Position numbers and translations under genes: made by a program. A stretch of 64,000 nt of DNA from Amycolatopsis lurida (GTDB taxonomy: Bacteria > Actinomycetota > Actinomycetes > Mycobacteriales > Pseudonocardiaceae), in the NCBI RefSeq assembly GCF_900105055.1, contig NZ_FNTA01000003.1, positions 558,001 to 622,000 of the forward strand, written 5' to 3'. Under the pieces are notes generated by a model that was given only the letters and a program-made list of their open reading frames with translations, had not been told where the DNA came from and did not search any database. Below, piece by piece: positions 43,727 to 57,216 of the stretch (position 1 is the first letter of the stretch; every line of letters begins with the position of its first letter).

Positions 43727-44797
43727 CTACCTGACCGGTGCGCCGGCCGGGACCGGGCCGCCCTGCCCGGCGCCGCCCTGCGGACGGGCCGAGACCTGCG
43801 GCAGCGGCACGGTCTGCAGCACCCGCGTGATGATGTGGTCGATGGGCACGCCGTCGGCCAGCGCGTCGTAGGACAGCACCAGCCGGTGACGCAGCACGTC
43901 GGGAACGACGTCGACGACGTCTTGCGGCAGCACGTAGTCCCGGCCGCGGACCAGTGCCAGCGCGCGGGCCGCGGCGATGATGCCGAGGCTGGCGCGCGGC
44001 GAGGCGCCGTAGGACACCCAGCCCGCGACGTCGGCGAGGCCGTGGTCGTTCGGCGTACGGGTGGTGAGCACGAGCCGGACGACGTAGTCGACCAGCGCGT
44101 GGTGCACGAAGACCTGCGAAGCGACGTTCTGCAGCCGCACCAGTTCCGCCGGGGTCAGCACCTCTTGCGGGGTGGGCGGGGTGACGCCCATCCGGTAGAT
44201 GATCTCCCGCTCCTCCTCCGCCGTCGGGTACTCGACGACGATCTTGAACAGGAACCGGTCACGCTGCGCCTCGGGCAGCGGGTACACACCCTCGTTCTCG
44301 ATCGGGTTCTGCGTGGCGAGCACGAGGAACGGGTCGGGCATCGGGAAGGTCTGGCCGCCGATCGACACGTGCCGCTCGGCCATCACCTCGAGCATCGCCG
44401 ACTGCACCTTCGCCGGCGCGCGGTTGATCTCGTCGGCGAGCACGAAGTTCGCCACCACCGGGCCGAGTTCGACGTCGAACCGCTCGGCGCCCTGGCGGTA
44501 GATCCGGGTGCCGAGGATGTCGGCGGGGACGAGGTCCGGGGTGAACTGCACCCGCGAGAACGAACCGCCGACCACGCGCGCGAAGGTCTCGACGGCGAGG
44601 GTCTTCGCGACACCGGGCACGCCTTCGAGCAGGAGGTGCCCCCTGGCCAGCAGGCCGACCAGCATCCGCTCGACCAGCCTGTCCTGGCCGACGATGATCC
44701 GCTTGACCTCGAACACGGTCCGCTCAAGCAACTGGGCGTCCCGCGCCGGCGTTCCGGGCTGCTGCTGCGCGCCGTCGGCGTAGCCGGGCTCGGTCAC
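43727..44797 (-). CDS. moxR: MoxR-family AAA+ ATPase
   Basis: 356 residues from GTG 44797, with AGGAGG 4 nt upstream; longer frames rejected. Walker A EGVPGVAKT, Walker B FVLADEINRAP, sensor ATQNPIENEGVYPLPEAQRDRF: the clear MoxR set. Probably a hexameric ATPase that works on or with the DUF58 and VWA proteins downstream. Equivalent to mycobacterial MoxR1. The last 30 residues are Pro/Gly-rich. Confidence 0.94.
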   Translation of the reverse strand: MTEPGYADGAQQQPGTPARDAQLLERTVFEVKRIIVGQDRLVERMLVGLLARGHLLLEGVPGVAKTLAVETFARVVGGSFSRVQFTPDLVPADILGTRIYRQGAERFDVELGPVVANFVLADEINRAPAKVQSAMLEVMAERHVSIGGQTFPMPDPFLVLATQNPIENEGVYPLPEAQRDRFLFKIVVEYPTAEEEREIIYRMGVTPPTPQEVLTPAELVRLQNVASQVFVHHALVDYVVRLVLTTRTPNDHGLADVAGWVSYGASPRASLGIIAAARALALVRGRDYVLPQDVVDVVPDVLRHRLVLSYDALADGVPIDHIITRVLQTVPLPQVSARPQGGAGQGGPVPAGAPVR

Positions 44798-44913
44798 TGT
44801 GCCTCCTGTGTTCCCCGCTTGCGTACATGCGTCCGGATGTGACCGTAGTGGTCGGTGACACAGCCGTTCGTGACGGTAGCCAACCCGATCAGCGGTATGA
44901 CGGCTGTGAAGCT

Positions 44914-45456
44914 CTAGGAGAGCCGGTCCAGATCTTCCGGCGTGTCGATGTCGTCGCTTTCGCCCGGCTCCTCGGGCACCTCGACGATCTCCAGCCCGCC
45001 CAGCGTCCGCCGCAGCGACGCGTTCTCCACCGTCTCCGGCAACGCCGAGCGCAGTGCCTCCGCGCGCCAGGCGCCGAGCAGCCACTGCCGCTCCCCCGAG
45101 GCGTCGACCAGCACCGCACCCGAAGCCGTGCCGATCCCGGCAAGCAGCCGGTCCACAGTGGACTTCCGGACGCCCGCGAGATCACCGGCCAGCACCACGA
45201 CGAACTCGGTGCGCACCAACGCGAGCCCGGCGGCCAGCGCGGCCACCGGTCCCGTTCCGGGCGAGGACTCCCTGGTCCAGACGACGTCGCCGAATCCCGG
45301 CCGTTCCGGGCCGACGACGATCACCGGATGCGCGCCCGCGAGCGCGGCCAAAGCCCTGGCCAGCAACGGTTTCCCGCCGACGGGGAGCGCGGGTTTGTCC
45401 ACACCGGACAGGCGGCGCGCGGCACCGCCCGCCAGCACGATCCCCGCGTAGGGCAC
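44914..45456 (-). CDS. MobA-like NTP transferase
   Basis: 180 residues from GTG 45456, two nucleotides after the NlpC/P60 stop. MobA hallmark GIVLAGGAARRLSGVDKPAL (nucleotide loop and Lys) and VVVLAGDLAG (metal-binding Asp). Would attach GMP to molybdopterin, or act in a related nucleotidyl transfer. The usual GDMP motif is GDLAG here, so function is less certain. Placement inside a cell-wall gene run is unusual. Confidence 0.8.
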   Translation of the reverse strand: MPYAGIVLAGGAARRLSGVDKPALPVGGKPLLARALAALAGAHPVIVVGPERPGFGDVVWTRESSPGTGPVAALAAGLALVRTEFVVVLAGDLAGVRKSTVDRLLAGIGTASGAVLVDASGERQWLLGAWRAEALRSALPETVENASLRRTLGGLEIVEVPEEPGESDDIDTPEDLDRLS

Positions 45457-45458
45457 GC

Positions 45459-49963
<4,505 letters not shown>

Positions 49964-49973
49964 GCACGGCAAA

Positions 49974-50014
49974 CGAAGGCCCCTTTCCCCGCACTTTGGG
50001 GAAAGGGGCCTTCG
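49974..50014 (+). terminator. acnA terminator (family B-like)
   Basis: CGAAGGCCCCTTTCCCC (49974-49990) pairs perfectly with 49998-50014 around a 7-nt loop, 10 nt after the acnA stop. The next gene runs in the same direction and starts at 50038. Confidence 0.75.
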
Positions 50015-50025
50015 TCGTTCTTCGG

Positions 50026-50031
50026 TACCGT
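50026..50031 (+). promoter_or_regulatory. -10 element for leaderless hydrolase mRNA
   Basis: TACCGT, 6 nt, ATG at 50038; decides that start over an ATG two codons downstream. Confidence 0.55.
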
Positions 50032-50037
50032 GCGGGC

Positions 50038-50841
50038 ATGACCATGGGGAGAGTTCAGGTCGAAAACGGCGAATTGGCGTACGAGGCCCGGGGTGACGGC
50101 GATCCGGTGATCCTGCTGCACGGCGGGATCCTCGACTCCCGGATGTGGGACGCCGAGATGACGGCGCTCGCACCACACCACACCGCCATCCGGTACGACG
50201 CGCGCGGGCACGGCGATTCCTCGACACCGACGCAGCGGTTCAAGCACTACGAGGATCTCCGCGAACTGATGACCGCGCTGGGACTCCCCCGCGCGTCTCT
50301 GGTCGGCTTGTCCGGTGGCGGCCGGATCGCGGTCGATTTCGCGCTGACCTACCCGGATCTGGTCGAGAACCTCGTGCTCGTCGCCACCGGCCTCAGCGCG
50401 ATGGTGACGAAGGATCCTTTTGTCTTGGAACAGAACAAGAAGCTCGAAGAGGCCGGCTCCAGGGGCGATCTCCCCGGTGCCATCGAATGCATCCTGCGCA
50501 TGTGGGTGGACGGGCCGCGGCGCGCACCCGCGGACGTCGATCAGCGAGTCCGGCGGCTGTGCCAGGAGATGTACACGCAGACGGTCGTACGGCACGGCCT
50601 CTCGGGTTTCACGCTGATGGACGAACTACGGGCCGTCGAACGTCTTGGCGAGCTGACCCCACGCACTCTGACCCTGGTGGGAGATCTGGATTCCTCGGAC
50701 ATCCTGGCCCTCGCCTGCCAGATCGAAAGCGAAGCACGCGACGCCCGGAAACTGGTCGTCCCCGGGGTCGCGCACATGATCAATCTGGAGAAACCCGCCG
50801 AATTCTCCCGGACGGTACTGGATTTCCTGGCCTGCTCGTGA
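50038..50841 (+). CDS. alpha/beta hydrolase
   Basis: 267 residues. VILLHGGILDSRMW (oxyanion), YDARGHGDSS, nucleophile elbow GLSGGGRIA (Ser), Asp in LVGDLDSSD, and His in PGVAHMINLEKP complete the triad. Close to the 3-oxoadipate enol-lactonase/haloperoxidase-like group; substrate not predictable. Its stop TGA is inside the family A palindrome that separates it from mgtC. Confidence 0.9.
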   Translation: MTMGRVQVENGELAYEARGDGDPVILLHGGILDSRMWDAEMTALAPHHTAIRYDARGHGDSSTPTQRFKHYEDLRELMTALGLPRASLVGLSGGGRIAVDFALTYPDLVENLVLVATGLSAMVTKDPFVLEQNKKLEEAGSRGDLPGAIECILRMWVDGPRRAPADVDQRVRRLCQEMYTQTVVRHGLSGFTLMDELRAVERLGELTPRTLTLVGDLDSSDILALACQIESEARDARKLVVPGVAHMINLEKPAEFSRTVLDFLACS

Positions 50842-50880
50842 GTGGTAAGGACGGTTCTAACCGTCCTTACCACTCACGAG
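50835..50880. terminator. family A palindrome, copy A5, overlapping both stop codons
   Basis: Perfect 22-bp arms 50835-50856 and 50859-50880 with a CT loop, so the element is inverted relative to A1, A2 and A4. The plus-strand hydrolase stop (50839-50841) and the minus-strand mgtC stop (50857-50859) both fall inside it. Confidence 0.8.
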
Positions 50881-51327
50881 GTCGTCTTCCCGGTGTTCCG
50901 GGCGGCGGTCGACGACGCGGCCGAGCGGGCGCAACAGCACGTTGACCCCGACGATCACCACGGTCCCGGCGAGCGCGACGCCGTAAAGCCCCGCTCCCGC
51001 AAGGGATCCGACGGCAGCCGAGCACCACAGGGTGGCCGCGGTGTTGAGTCCGCGCACGTTCAGCCCGTCCCGCAGGATCACCCCGGCGCCGAGGAAACCG
51101 ATACCGGAGACGATCTGGGCCGCGACGCGCGTCGGGTCGGCGTCACCGCTGGTGTTCAGCCCGCCGAAACCGTGGGCGGACAACAGGACGAAGAGGGTCG
51201 CGCCGACGGCGACGAGGGCGTTGGTGCGGAGTCCGGCCATCCGGGCGCGGTACTGGCGCTCGATGCCGATGACGGCGCCGAGGCCGACGCCGGTGCCGAC
51301 CCTGAGCAGCATTTCGAAGGTGTTCAT
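50857..51327 (-). CDS. MgtC/SapB-family membrane protein
   Basis: 156 residues from ATG 51327 (MNTFEMLLRVGTGVGLGAVIG); the earlier frame is not supported. MgtC N-domain landmarks: GIERQYRARMAGLRTNALVA, VSGIGFLGAGVILRDG, and GLNTAATLW; four to five helices. Lacks the longer C-terminal ACT-like domain, so it is the short SapB type. Associated with Mg homeostasis and acid tolerance in the family. Its final residues (LVSGKDG, then stop) are encoded by the palindrome A5. Confidence 0.9.
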   Translation of the reverse strand: MNTFEMLLRVGTGVGLGAVIGIERQYRARMAGLRTNALVAVGATLFVLLSAHGFGGLNTSGDADPTRVAAQIVSGIGFLGAGVILRDGLNVRGLNTAATLWCSAAVGSLAGAGLYGVALAGTVVIVGVNVLLRPLGRVVDRRPEHREDDLVSGKDG

Positions 51328-51462
51328 GATTCCGGCTCTTTTCTGGCGTGCGTACACAAAGCCAGACAGGGAAAGGAGGCCGGAGCAGGTCAGCGCACCG
51401 CGCACACGGGTGAACGGCGACCACGTCCGGCCGGTCCAGGACTGTCTTCCGGCATGTGCCGC

Positions 51463-52416
51463 TCACCTCGCTTTCGTACTCGATCGGTGTTGATCAACCT
51501 TCGAGACTTTACCACCGGACGAGCCGAGCGCGGCGTGGATCGTGTCACGTAGCCAGCGCTGGGCCGGGTCGGCGTCGAGCCGCGCGTGCCAGAGCTGGCA
51601 GACCTCGATCGGCGGGAGATCCGCGGGGATCGGGAACCAGCGGATGCCGAGCGACTGGCCGTACTGTTCGGCGAGCCGCTGAGGCGCGAGGCCGATGTAG
51701 TCGCTCGACGCGACCAGGAACGCGGCGACGGCGGAGGTGGGGACGACCGCCGCGACCCGGCGCTGGAGACCGGCCGTCTCGAGCGCGTCGTCGAGCGGTC
51801 CCCTGCCCCGGCCGCGCCGTGAAGCGGAAACGTGCGGATACCGGCAAAGCTGCCGCAGTGTCGGGCGGCGCACGCCGCCGAGCGGCCCGTCCGCCCTGAC
51901 GATCGCGACCACGCGTTCGCGGTACAGCAGCGTCGATCGGATGTCGGGCGTGGCGATGTCGCCCGCGCCGATGTCCAGGTCCACGGAACCGTCTCGCAAC
52001 GCCTCGGCGCTTTCGCTGCCCTCGGCGACGAAGCGCAAGACGACGCCCGGCGCGACCGCGGCGGTCGCTTCGGCGGCGGCCGTCACCAAGGTCGCGGCGA
52101 CGCCGTCGTTGATGCGGATGGTGAAGGTGCGTTCGAGGTCGCCGATCGCCAGCTCGCGGTCGGCGCTGATCAGGGCCGACGCCTCGTCGAGCAGGGACCG
52201 GACCCGCGGGGCCGTCCGGAGCGCGAACGGCGTCGGCACCATCCCGCGGCCGGCGCGCACCAGGATCGGGTCGCCCATCGCCCGCCGCAACCGGCCCAGC
52301 GCCCGGCTGGCCGCCGGGATCGACAGATGCAGCCGTTCGGCCGCCGCGGTCACGCTGCCCTCCCGCAGCAACGCGTCGAACACTCGCAGAAGATTGAGGT
52401 CCAGCTGGTCGGCCAT
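51463..52416 (-). CDS. LysR-family regulator of the adjacent exporter
   Basis: 317 residues from ATG 52416. HTH at about 5-65 (LDLNLLRVFDALLREGSVTAAAERLHLS in part: LLRVFDALLREGSVTAAAE), then a substrate-binding domain (about 95-300). Resembles the PcpR/NodD-like group. Divergent from a DHA2 exporter, with an inverted repeat over its own -10 and just before its start, so it likely controls both. A TACGAT 6 nt before the ATG predicts a leaderless mRNA. mgtC lies 135 nt downstream and is likely a separate unit. Confidence 0.92.
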   Translation of the reverse strand: MADQLDLNLLRVFDALLREGSVTAAAERLHLSIPAASRALGRLRRAMGDPILVRAGRGMVPTPFALRTAPRVRSLLDEASALISADRELAIGDLERTFTIRINDGVAATLVTAAAEATAAVAPGVVLRFVAEGSESAEALRDGSVDLDIGAGDIATPDIRSTLLYRERVVAIVRADGPLGGVRRPTLRQLCRYPHVSASRRGRGRGPLDDALETAGLQRRVAAVVPTSAVAAFLVASSDYIGLAPQRLAEQYGQSLGIRWFPIPADLPPIEVCQLWHARLDADPAQRWLRDTIHAALGSSGGKVSKVDQHRSSTKAR

Positions 52417-52417
52417 A

Positions 52418-52434
52418 GTTGCATCGTACGCAAC
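52418..52434. promoter_or_regulatory. LysR-type operator
   Basis: GTTGC (52418-52422) and GCAAC (52430-52434) around 7 nt; contains the T-N11-A core typical of LysR sites. A related TTGTCGAAGTTGCG lies beside it toward the exporter. Confidence 0.6.
52423..52428 (-). promoter_or_regulatory. -10 element for leaderless lysR mRNA
   Basis: TACGAT, 6 nt before the ATG at 52416; sits inside the operator. Confidence 0.55.
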
Positions 52435-52478
52435 TTTGAGTTGTCGAAGTTGCGTCGCGCGAAGAACCGGCTGGCCCC

Positions 52479-52484
52479 TAGCGT
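52479..52484 (+). promoter_or_regulatory. -10 element for leaderless exporter mRNA
   Basis: TAGCGT, 7 nt before the ATG at 52492. Confidence 0.45.
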
Positions 52485-52491
52485 CGTGGAC

Positions 52492-53979
52492 ATGCCACTC
52501 CGACTTCAAGTCCGCGACGTCCCCGAAGCCGCAACGGACCGGCGCGGCCTGCTGGCCGTCATGTGCGCCTGTGTCGTGCTCATGGTCGGCATGGTCGCCG
52601 CGATCAACCTCGCCGTCCCGATGCTGGCCGCGAGCGACCTCCGCCCGTCCGCGTCGGCGCTGATCTGGATCGTCGACACCTACGTCGTCTTCTTCGCCTG
52701 TCTCGTGATCCCCGGCGGAGCGGCGGGCGACCGCTTCGGCCGCAAAGGTGTCCTGCTCGCCGGTCTGGCACTGTTCGCGCTCGGCGCGCTGCTGTCGGCG
52801 CTCGCCCCCACCGTGCCCTTCCTGCTGGCGGGCCGGGCGATCACGGGGATCGGGGCCGCCGCGGTGCTGCCCAACACGCTCGCCGTCCTGCTGCACGCCG
52901 TCCCCGCCGAACGCAAGGGCGTCACCATCGCGACCTGGGCGTCGATGACGGGCATCGGTGGCGTGGTGGGCAACGCCGGTGGCGGCGCGGTACTGGCGGG
53001 CGGATCGTGGCGCTGGCTGTTCGCGGCCGCCGTCCCGGTCTCGCTGACGCTCGTCGCGCTCGTCGCCCGGATCGCGCCGGTGTCTCCCAGGCACGACCGC
53101 CCGCTCAGTCCGCTCGGCGCCGTCCTGCTCGTCGGCGCGTCGGTCGCGTTGCTGCTCGGTATCGTCGAGGGCCCCGAAGCGGGCTGGGGCAGCCCACTCG
53201 TCCTGTGCGGATTCGCCGGTGCGGTCGTGCTTTTCGCCCTGTGGACGTTCGTGGAACTGAAGGCCGAGCACCCCTTGCTCGATCCCCGGTTGTTCCGTGT
53301 GCCCGCGCTGCGCAGTGCCTGTCTCGGTATGACCGCGATCTTCTTCGGGATGTTCGCGCTGTTCTACGTCAACGCGTCCTTTCTCCAGTACGGCAAAGGG
53401 TTCGGTGTGCTGCTGACCGGGCTCGGGATCATCCCGCTGACCGTCCCGGTCATCCTCGGCGCACGGCACGTCGGCAAACTCGTCCAGCGCCTCGGAGTCG
53501 ACGCTGTCATCGCCATGGCGTTCGTCTTCTGCGGCGGCGGCCTGGTCGGATTGTCCACAAGCGACGCTTCGACGCCGTATCCGGTCTACGCGGCCTGGCT
53601 GGTGGTGACCGGCATCGGTGTCACGCTGGCCCTTCCGGCACTGTCCGCCGCGATCTCCGGTTCGCTGCCTCCCGCACAGGCCGGGGTCGGTGCCGGGCTG
53701 CAGGCCACCACCCGGGAATTCGGCAGCGCGCTCGGTGTCGCGGTCATCGGCACCGTCCTCACGGGACAATTCGTCGCCGCGTTGCCATCCGATGTCCGAG
53801 CGGACCACGATCCGCACACCGTGGCGCAGGCGCTCGCAGCGGTCCCCGGCCGCTCTCCCGAAGTGATCTCCGCGTTCGTCACCGGCGCGGGCACGGCCCT
53901 CCGGGTGATCGGCGTCGGCGTGCTCGTCCTCGGGGCCCTCGTCGTCCTGCAATCAAGGCTTTCCCGTAACCCCAAGTAG
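52492..53979 (+). CDS. DHA2-family (14-helix) MFS drug exporter
   Basis: 495 residues, about 14 hydrophobic helices. DHA2 landmarks: MVAAINLAVPMLAA in helix 1, IWIVDTYVVFFACLVIPGG, motif A GDRFGRKGVLL, and a motif C-like GVVGNAGGGAVLAGG. Typical of QacA/EmrB-type pumps for cationic or lipophilic compounds. It leads a short operon: an SDR protein starts 13 nt downstream and a darcynin-like protein 15 nt after that, all presumably under the divergent LysR regulator. Confidence 0.9.
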   Translation: MPLRLQVRDVPEAATDRRGLLAVMCACVVLMVGMVAAINLAVPMLAASDLRPSASALIWIVDTYVVFFACLVIPGGAAGDRFGRKGVLLAGLALFALGALLSALAPTVPFLLAGRAITGIGAAAVLPNTLAVLLHAVPAERKGVTIATWASMTGIGGVVGNAGGGAVLAGGSWRWLFAAAVPVSLTLVALVARIAPVSPRHDRPLSPLGAVLLVGASVALLLGIVEGPEAGWGSPLVLCGFAGAVVLFALWTFVELKAEHPLLDPRLFRVPALRSACLGMTAIFFGMFALFYVNASFLQYGKGFGVLLTGLGIIPLTVPVILGARHVGKLVQRLGVDAVIAMAFVFCGGGLVGLSTSDASTPYPVYAAWLVVTGIGVTLALPALSAAISGSLPPAQAGVGAGLQATTREFGSALGVAVIGTVLTGQFVAALPSDVRADHDPHTVAQALAAVPGRSPEVISAFVTGAGTALRVIGVGVLVLGALVVLQSRLSRNPK

Positions 53980-53992
53980 AAGGAGCTTTCCC

Positions 53993-54883
53993 ATGCGGGT
54001 GTTCATCACCGGGGCGACCGGCTGGATCGGCTCGGCCGTCGTGGACGAGTTGCTCGATGCCGGTCACGAGGTCACCGGCCTCGCCCGGTCGGACGCCTCC
54101 GCCACCGCACTCGACCGGAAGGGCTCCCGGGTCCGTCGCGGCGACCTGGACGATCTCGACGGCCTCCGCGCGGGCGCCGAAGAGGCCGATGCCGTCATCC
54201 ACCTGGCGAACAAACACGACTGGGGCGACCCCGCCGCATCCAACCGGGCCGAACGGGCGGCCGTCGAGACCTTCGCCGACACTTTGACCGGAACCGGACG
54301 GGCCTTCGTTCTCGCCGCGGGCCTCTCCTCCCTGGCCAAGGGGCGTCCCGCCACCGAGACCGACCTCTCCCCCGCCGTCGGCCCCGATTCCCATCGCGGC
54401 GGCGCCGAGAACCTCGCCCTCGAATACGCCGAAAAGGGCATGCGGGTGATCAGTGCCCGGTTCGCGCCATCGGTGCACGGCGTGGGCGACCACGGATTCC
54501 TCGCCGCCATCGTCGCGGCCGCTCGCAAGCACGGCGTCTCCGGCTACCTCGGCGACGGCACCACGGCCTGGGCCGCCGTGCACCGCACCGACGCCGCCCG
54601 GCTCGTCCGGCTGGGGCTGGAAGGCGCACCCACCGGCTCGCTGCTCCACGCGGTCGCGGAAGAAGCCGTCACGAGCCGGGAGATCGCCGAAGCCGTCGGG
54701 CGCACGCTCGGCCTTCCGGTGGCGTCCGTGGCACCGGAGAACGCCACTGAGCACTTCGGCTTCGTCGGCCGGTTCTTCGCGCTCGACATGTCCGCGTCCA
54801 GCGCGCGCACCCGAGAACTCCTCGAGTGGTCCCCGTATGGACCGAGCCTGGCCGAGGACATCGAAGCCGGCGCCTACGCCTGA
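53993..54883 (+). CDS. NAD-dependent epimerase/SDR-like protein
   Basis: 296 residues, with AAGGAG upstream. Extended-SDR nucleotide site MRVFITGATGWIGSAVVDEL and an acidic RGDLDD loop; the expected Tyr-x3-Lys is not plain (RGGAENLALEYAEKGM is the nearest), so catalysis is uncertain and it may be an atypical or NmrA-like SDR. Position in the exporter operon suggests reduction or modification of the exported compound. Confidence 0.88.
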   Translation: MRVFITGATGWIGSAVVDELLDAGHEVTGLARSDASATALDRKGSRVRRGDLDDLDGLRAGAEEADAVIHLANKHDWGDPAASNRAERAAVETFADTLTGTGRAFVLAAGLSSLAKGRPATETDLSPAVGPDSHRGGAENLALEYAEKGMRVISARFAPSVHGVGDHGFLAAIVAAARKHGVSGYLGDGTTAWAAVHRTDAARLVRLGLEGAPTGSLLHAVAEEAVTSREIAEAVGRTLGLPVASVAPENATEHFGFVGRFFALDMSASSARTRELLEWSPYGPSLAEDIEAGAYA

Positions 54884-54898
54884 ACGAAAGGGAACACC

Positions 54899-55246
54899 AT
54901 GTCCGAAGTGGCCGCGTTCATGCTCGTCAAGACCACACCGGAGTGGCTCGGCCTCACCGTCGAGCAACGTGTGGAGGCCTTCAAAACCGAGATCCTCCCG
55001 GTGATCGAGAGCAAGGTGAAAGGCGTCCGGTCCCGGTTCTTCGACACCGAGTTCTACTCCACGCGAGTGACCGACGTGTGGGTATGGGAAGCGGAAGACC
55101 ATCACTCGTACCAGTTGCTCATCGAGGCGCTGCGTGAGACGCCCTTCTGGGACCGGTACTTCGAGATCGTCGACCTCCTGGTCGGAGTCGAGAACGCGTA
55201 CGCGGCGAATTACGGTCTGGACGCCTACGCGAGCGTCAACGTCTGA
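54899..55246 (+). CDS. darcynin-like protein
   Basis: 115 residues, 15 nt after the SDR gene, with AAAGGGAACACC upstream. The sequence [19 protein letters not shown] and [18 protein letters not shown] fits the small darcynin family: an alpha+beta barrel-like (ferredoxin-like) protein with unclear role. Last gene of the LysR-controlled operon. Alternative: a dimeric alpha/beta barrel monooxygenase-like protein. Confidence 0.75.
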   Translation: MSEVAAFMLVKTTPEWLGLTVEQRVEAFKTEILPVIESKVKGVRSRFFDTEFYSTRVTDVWVWEAEDHHSYQLLIEALRETPFWDRYFEIVDLLVGVENAYAANYGLDAYASVNV

Positions 55247-55403
55247 AGCCGGTGGGTGAGCCAGGCGCACCGGCGGCCGCGACCACGCCGAAGCCGGTGC
55301 CCTGGTTACCCACCCGGACGGCCTGGACGAGCAGTCGTCCGGCCTGTCCGGCCCTCCCCGTCCGGAACCCTAGGGCCGGGTGTTGGGGACCGGTCCCCGG
55401 ACG

Positions 55404-55439
55404 CCATGAAGGCCACCGCCGGGACGGTGGCCTTCATGG
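55404..55439. terminator. family B-like hairpin between convergent genes
   Basis: CCATGAAGGCCACCG (55404-55418) pairs perfectly with CGGTGGCCTTCATGG (55425-55439), 6-nt loop. It lies before the stop of the minus-strand peptidase gene (55453); the darcynin stop is about 160 nt to the left. Confidence 0.7.
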
Positions 55440-55452
55440 TCATTCGCCTTGA

Positions 55453-57084
55453 TCAGGCAGTGGTTTCGAACGGCTGGACGTTCGGCTGGAACACCTGGCC
55501 GTTGGCCGGGACCTTCAAATCGATCAGGTAGTCGGCCGTCACCTTGTCCACCCCGAGCGAGTCGCCGAGGATGCAGTGCCCGAACGCGTCGACCGAGAGC
55601 AACCGGGCGTTGCCCAGCTGGTCGGCCATCCGCTTCGAGAACAGGTACTGGGTCGCCGGGTCGTAGTAGTTGCCGATGACCAGGACCGGGGTGTCGGTCT
55701 TGGCCCGCCACGGGCCGCGGTAGACGTCCGGCTTCTTGGCCGGCCACACCGGGCAGCCCGCGATGTCCGAGAACGCCTGGTAGCGACCGAAAGTGGGCGA
55801 TTCCTTCTCCCACTTCGCGGCGATCTCCGGGACCTTCTCCTGCTTGATCGTGATCTTCTTGTCCGAGCAGTTCACGGCGAAGTAGGAGTCGTCGCCGGTG
55901 TAGGGGCTGTCCGGGTTCGCGTCCGCGCGCCCGTTCGCCCCCGAGCGCAGCACCTTCAGCTCGATGGCCCGCGCCGTCTGCGTCTGCGCGGCGGACGGGC
56001 GGACGATGTTGTACAGCGCCTGCAGATCGTCGGCCAGCGGCGGGAACGACGTCGGCGAGTACAGCACCCCGGCCACCGTGCTGGTGAACGCGTTGATGTC
56101 GTAGCTGCTCCCGTCCGGCAGCTTGATCGGCTGCTGACGCAGGTAGCCGCGGATCTCGTCGAACTTCGCCCGCGGCGTACCGGCGCTGAAGGAGCACTTC
56201 GGCCCGACCTGCGCGCACTTGCGCAGGAAGGCGTCCAGCGCGATCTCGAACCCGCGAGCGCGCTCGCGGTCGTACTGCACACCGTCGCTGGTGCGCAGCG
56301 CCGGGTCGACGTTGCCGTCGATGACGATCGCCCGGCTCTGCTTCGGGAACATCGACGTGTACGTCGACCCGATCAGGGTCCCGTACGAGAAGCCGACGAA
56401 GGTCAGCTTCTGGTCGCCGACGGCCGCCCGCATCTTGTCGAGGTCACGCACGACGTCCTTGGTGGACATGTGGTTCAGCAGCGCGCCCGCGTTGTTCTTG
56501 CAGAACTGGCCATAGTCCCGGTACGACGCCAGCGTCCCGGATATCTCCTGCCGGGTCAGCGGCACGGGGATCTGCCCGGAGAAGACGTCGTCCGCGTCTT
56601 CCTGCGTGGTGAAGCATTTGAGCGGATTGCTGGCCCCGACCCCGCGCGGATCGAACCCGATCAGGTCGAACCGGTCCAGCACCTGAGGCTGGAAGTAGTT
56701 CGCCGCGCCGATCGGCATCCGGAACCCGGAACCACCGGGACCGCCCGGGTTGAGGAACAGCGAGCCGACCTTCTTGTCGGGCGTTTTCGCCGCCCGCTTC
56801 AGCATCGCGATGTCGATGGTGCCGAGCGCCGCGTTGTCGTGGTCGATCGGCACGCGATACCGTGCACAGCTGTAGAACTTGGCCTGGTCGGCGGGAACAC
56901 CGCGGATCTGGTCCGCGGTGCAGGCACCCCAGTTCACCGGCGCCGTCGCGCCGACTTGGGCGGCGAGCGTCCCGGCCTCCTGGGCGGCGACCGCCGTCCC
57001 GGAGGCCCCGGTCAGCGCGGCGCCGGCCACGAGTGCCCCTACCAGTGCGAAACCGCGCACCGGCCTCCTTGTGGATCTCGGCAA
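55453..57084 (-). CDS. secreted alpha/beta hydrolase, tripeptidyl-aminopeptidase type
   Basis: 543 residues from a TTG at 57084 (LPRSTRRPVRGFALVG), chosen because GGGAGGA sits 6 nt upstream; no ATG or GTG fits better. Signal peptide to about residue 32. Mature enzyme: FLNPGGPGGSG (oxyanion), DLIGFDPRGVGAS, nucleophile GFSYGT, and a C-terminal TAP-like domain with TPVLVIGNYYDPATQY (Asp) and DAFGHCIL (His). Cuts N-terminal tripeptides in Streptomyces relatives (SlpD/E, Tap). Role here: extracellular peptide use. Confidence 0.9.
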   Translation of the reverse strand: MPRSTRRPVRGFALVGALVAGAALTGASGTAVAAQEAGTLAAQVGATAPVNWGACTADQIRGVPADQAKFYSCARYRVPIDHDNAALGTIDIAMLKRAAKTPDKKVGSLFLNPGGPGGSGFRMPIGAANYFQPQVLDRFDLIGFDPRGVGASNPLKCFTTQEDADDVFSGQIPVPLTRQEISGTLASYRDYGQFCKNNAGALLNHMSTKDVVRDLDKMRAAVGDQKLTFVGFSYGTLIGSTYTSMFPKQSRAIVIDGNVDPALRTSDGVQYDRERARGFEIALDAFLRKCAQVGPKCSFSAGTPRAKFDEIRGYLRQQPIKLPDGSSYDINAFTSTVAGVLYSPTSFPPLADDLQALYNIVRPSAAQTQTARAIELKVLRSGANGRADANPDSPYTGDDSYFAVNCSDKKITIKQEKVPEIAAKWEKESPTFGRYQAFSDIAGCPVWPAKKPDVYRGPWRAKTDTPVLVIGNYYDPATQYLFSKRMADQLGNARLLSVDAFGHCILGDSLGVDKVTADYLIDLKVPANGQVFQPNVQPFETTA

Positions 57085-57216
57085 AACGACTCCTCCCTCA
57101 GCTGGCGACGTGGCGGGCCACGTCGCTCGGCGCGCCGTCGACGTCACGGCGCGTAACACCAAGCGAGCCTCGCACAAGCCGGTAACCCAGTCACCGGCCG
57201 AAAGGATGGTACGGAC

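Noticed and set aside
51328..51462. Mg2+ sensing leader (M-box) before mgtC
   Set aside because: An AGGTGAG string occurs but lies within the 3' end of lysR, and the rest of the M-box consensus is missing.
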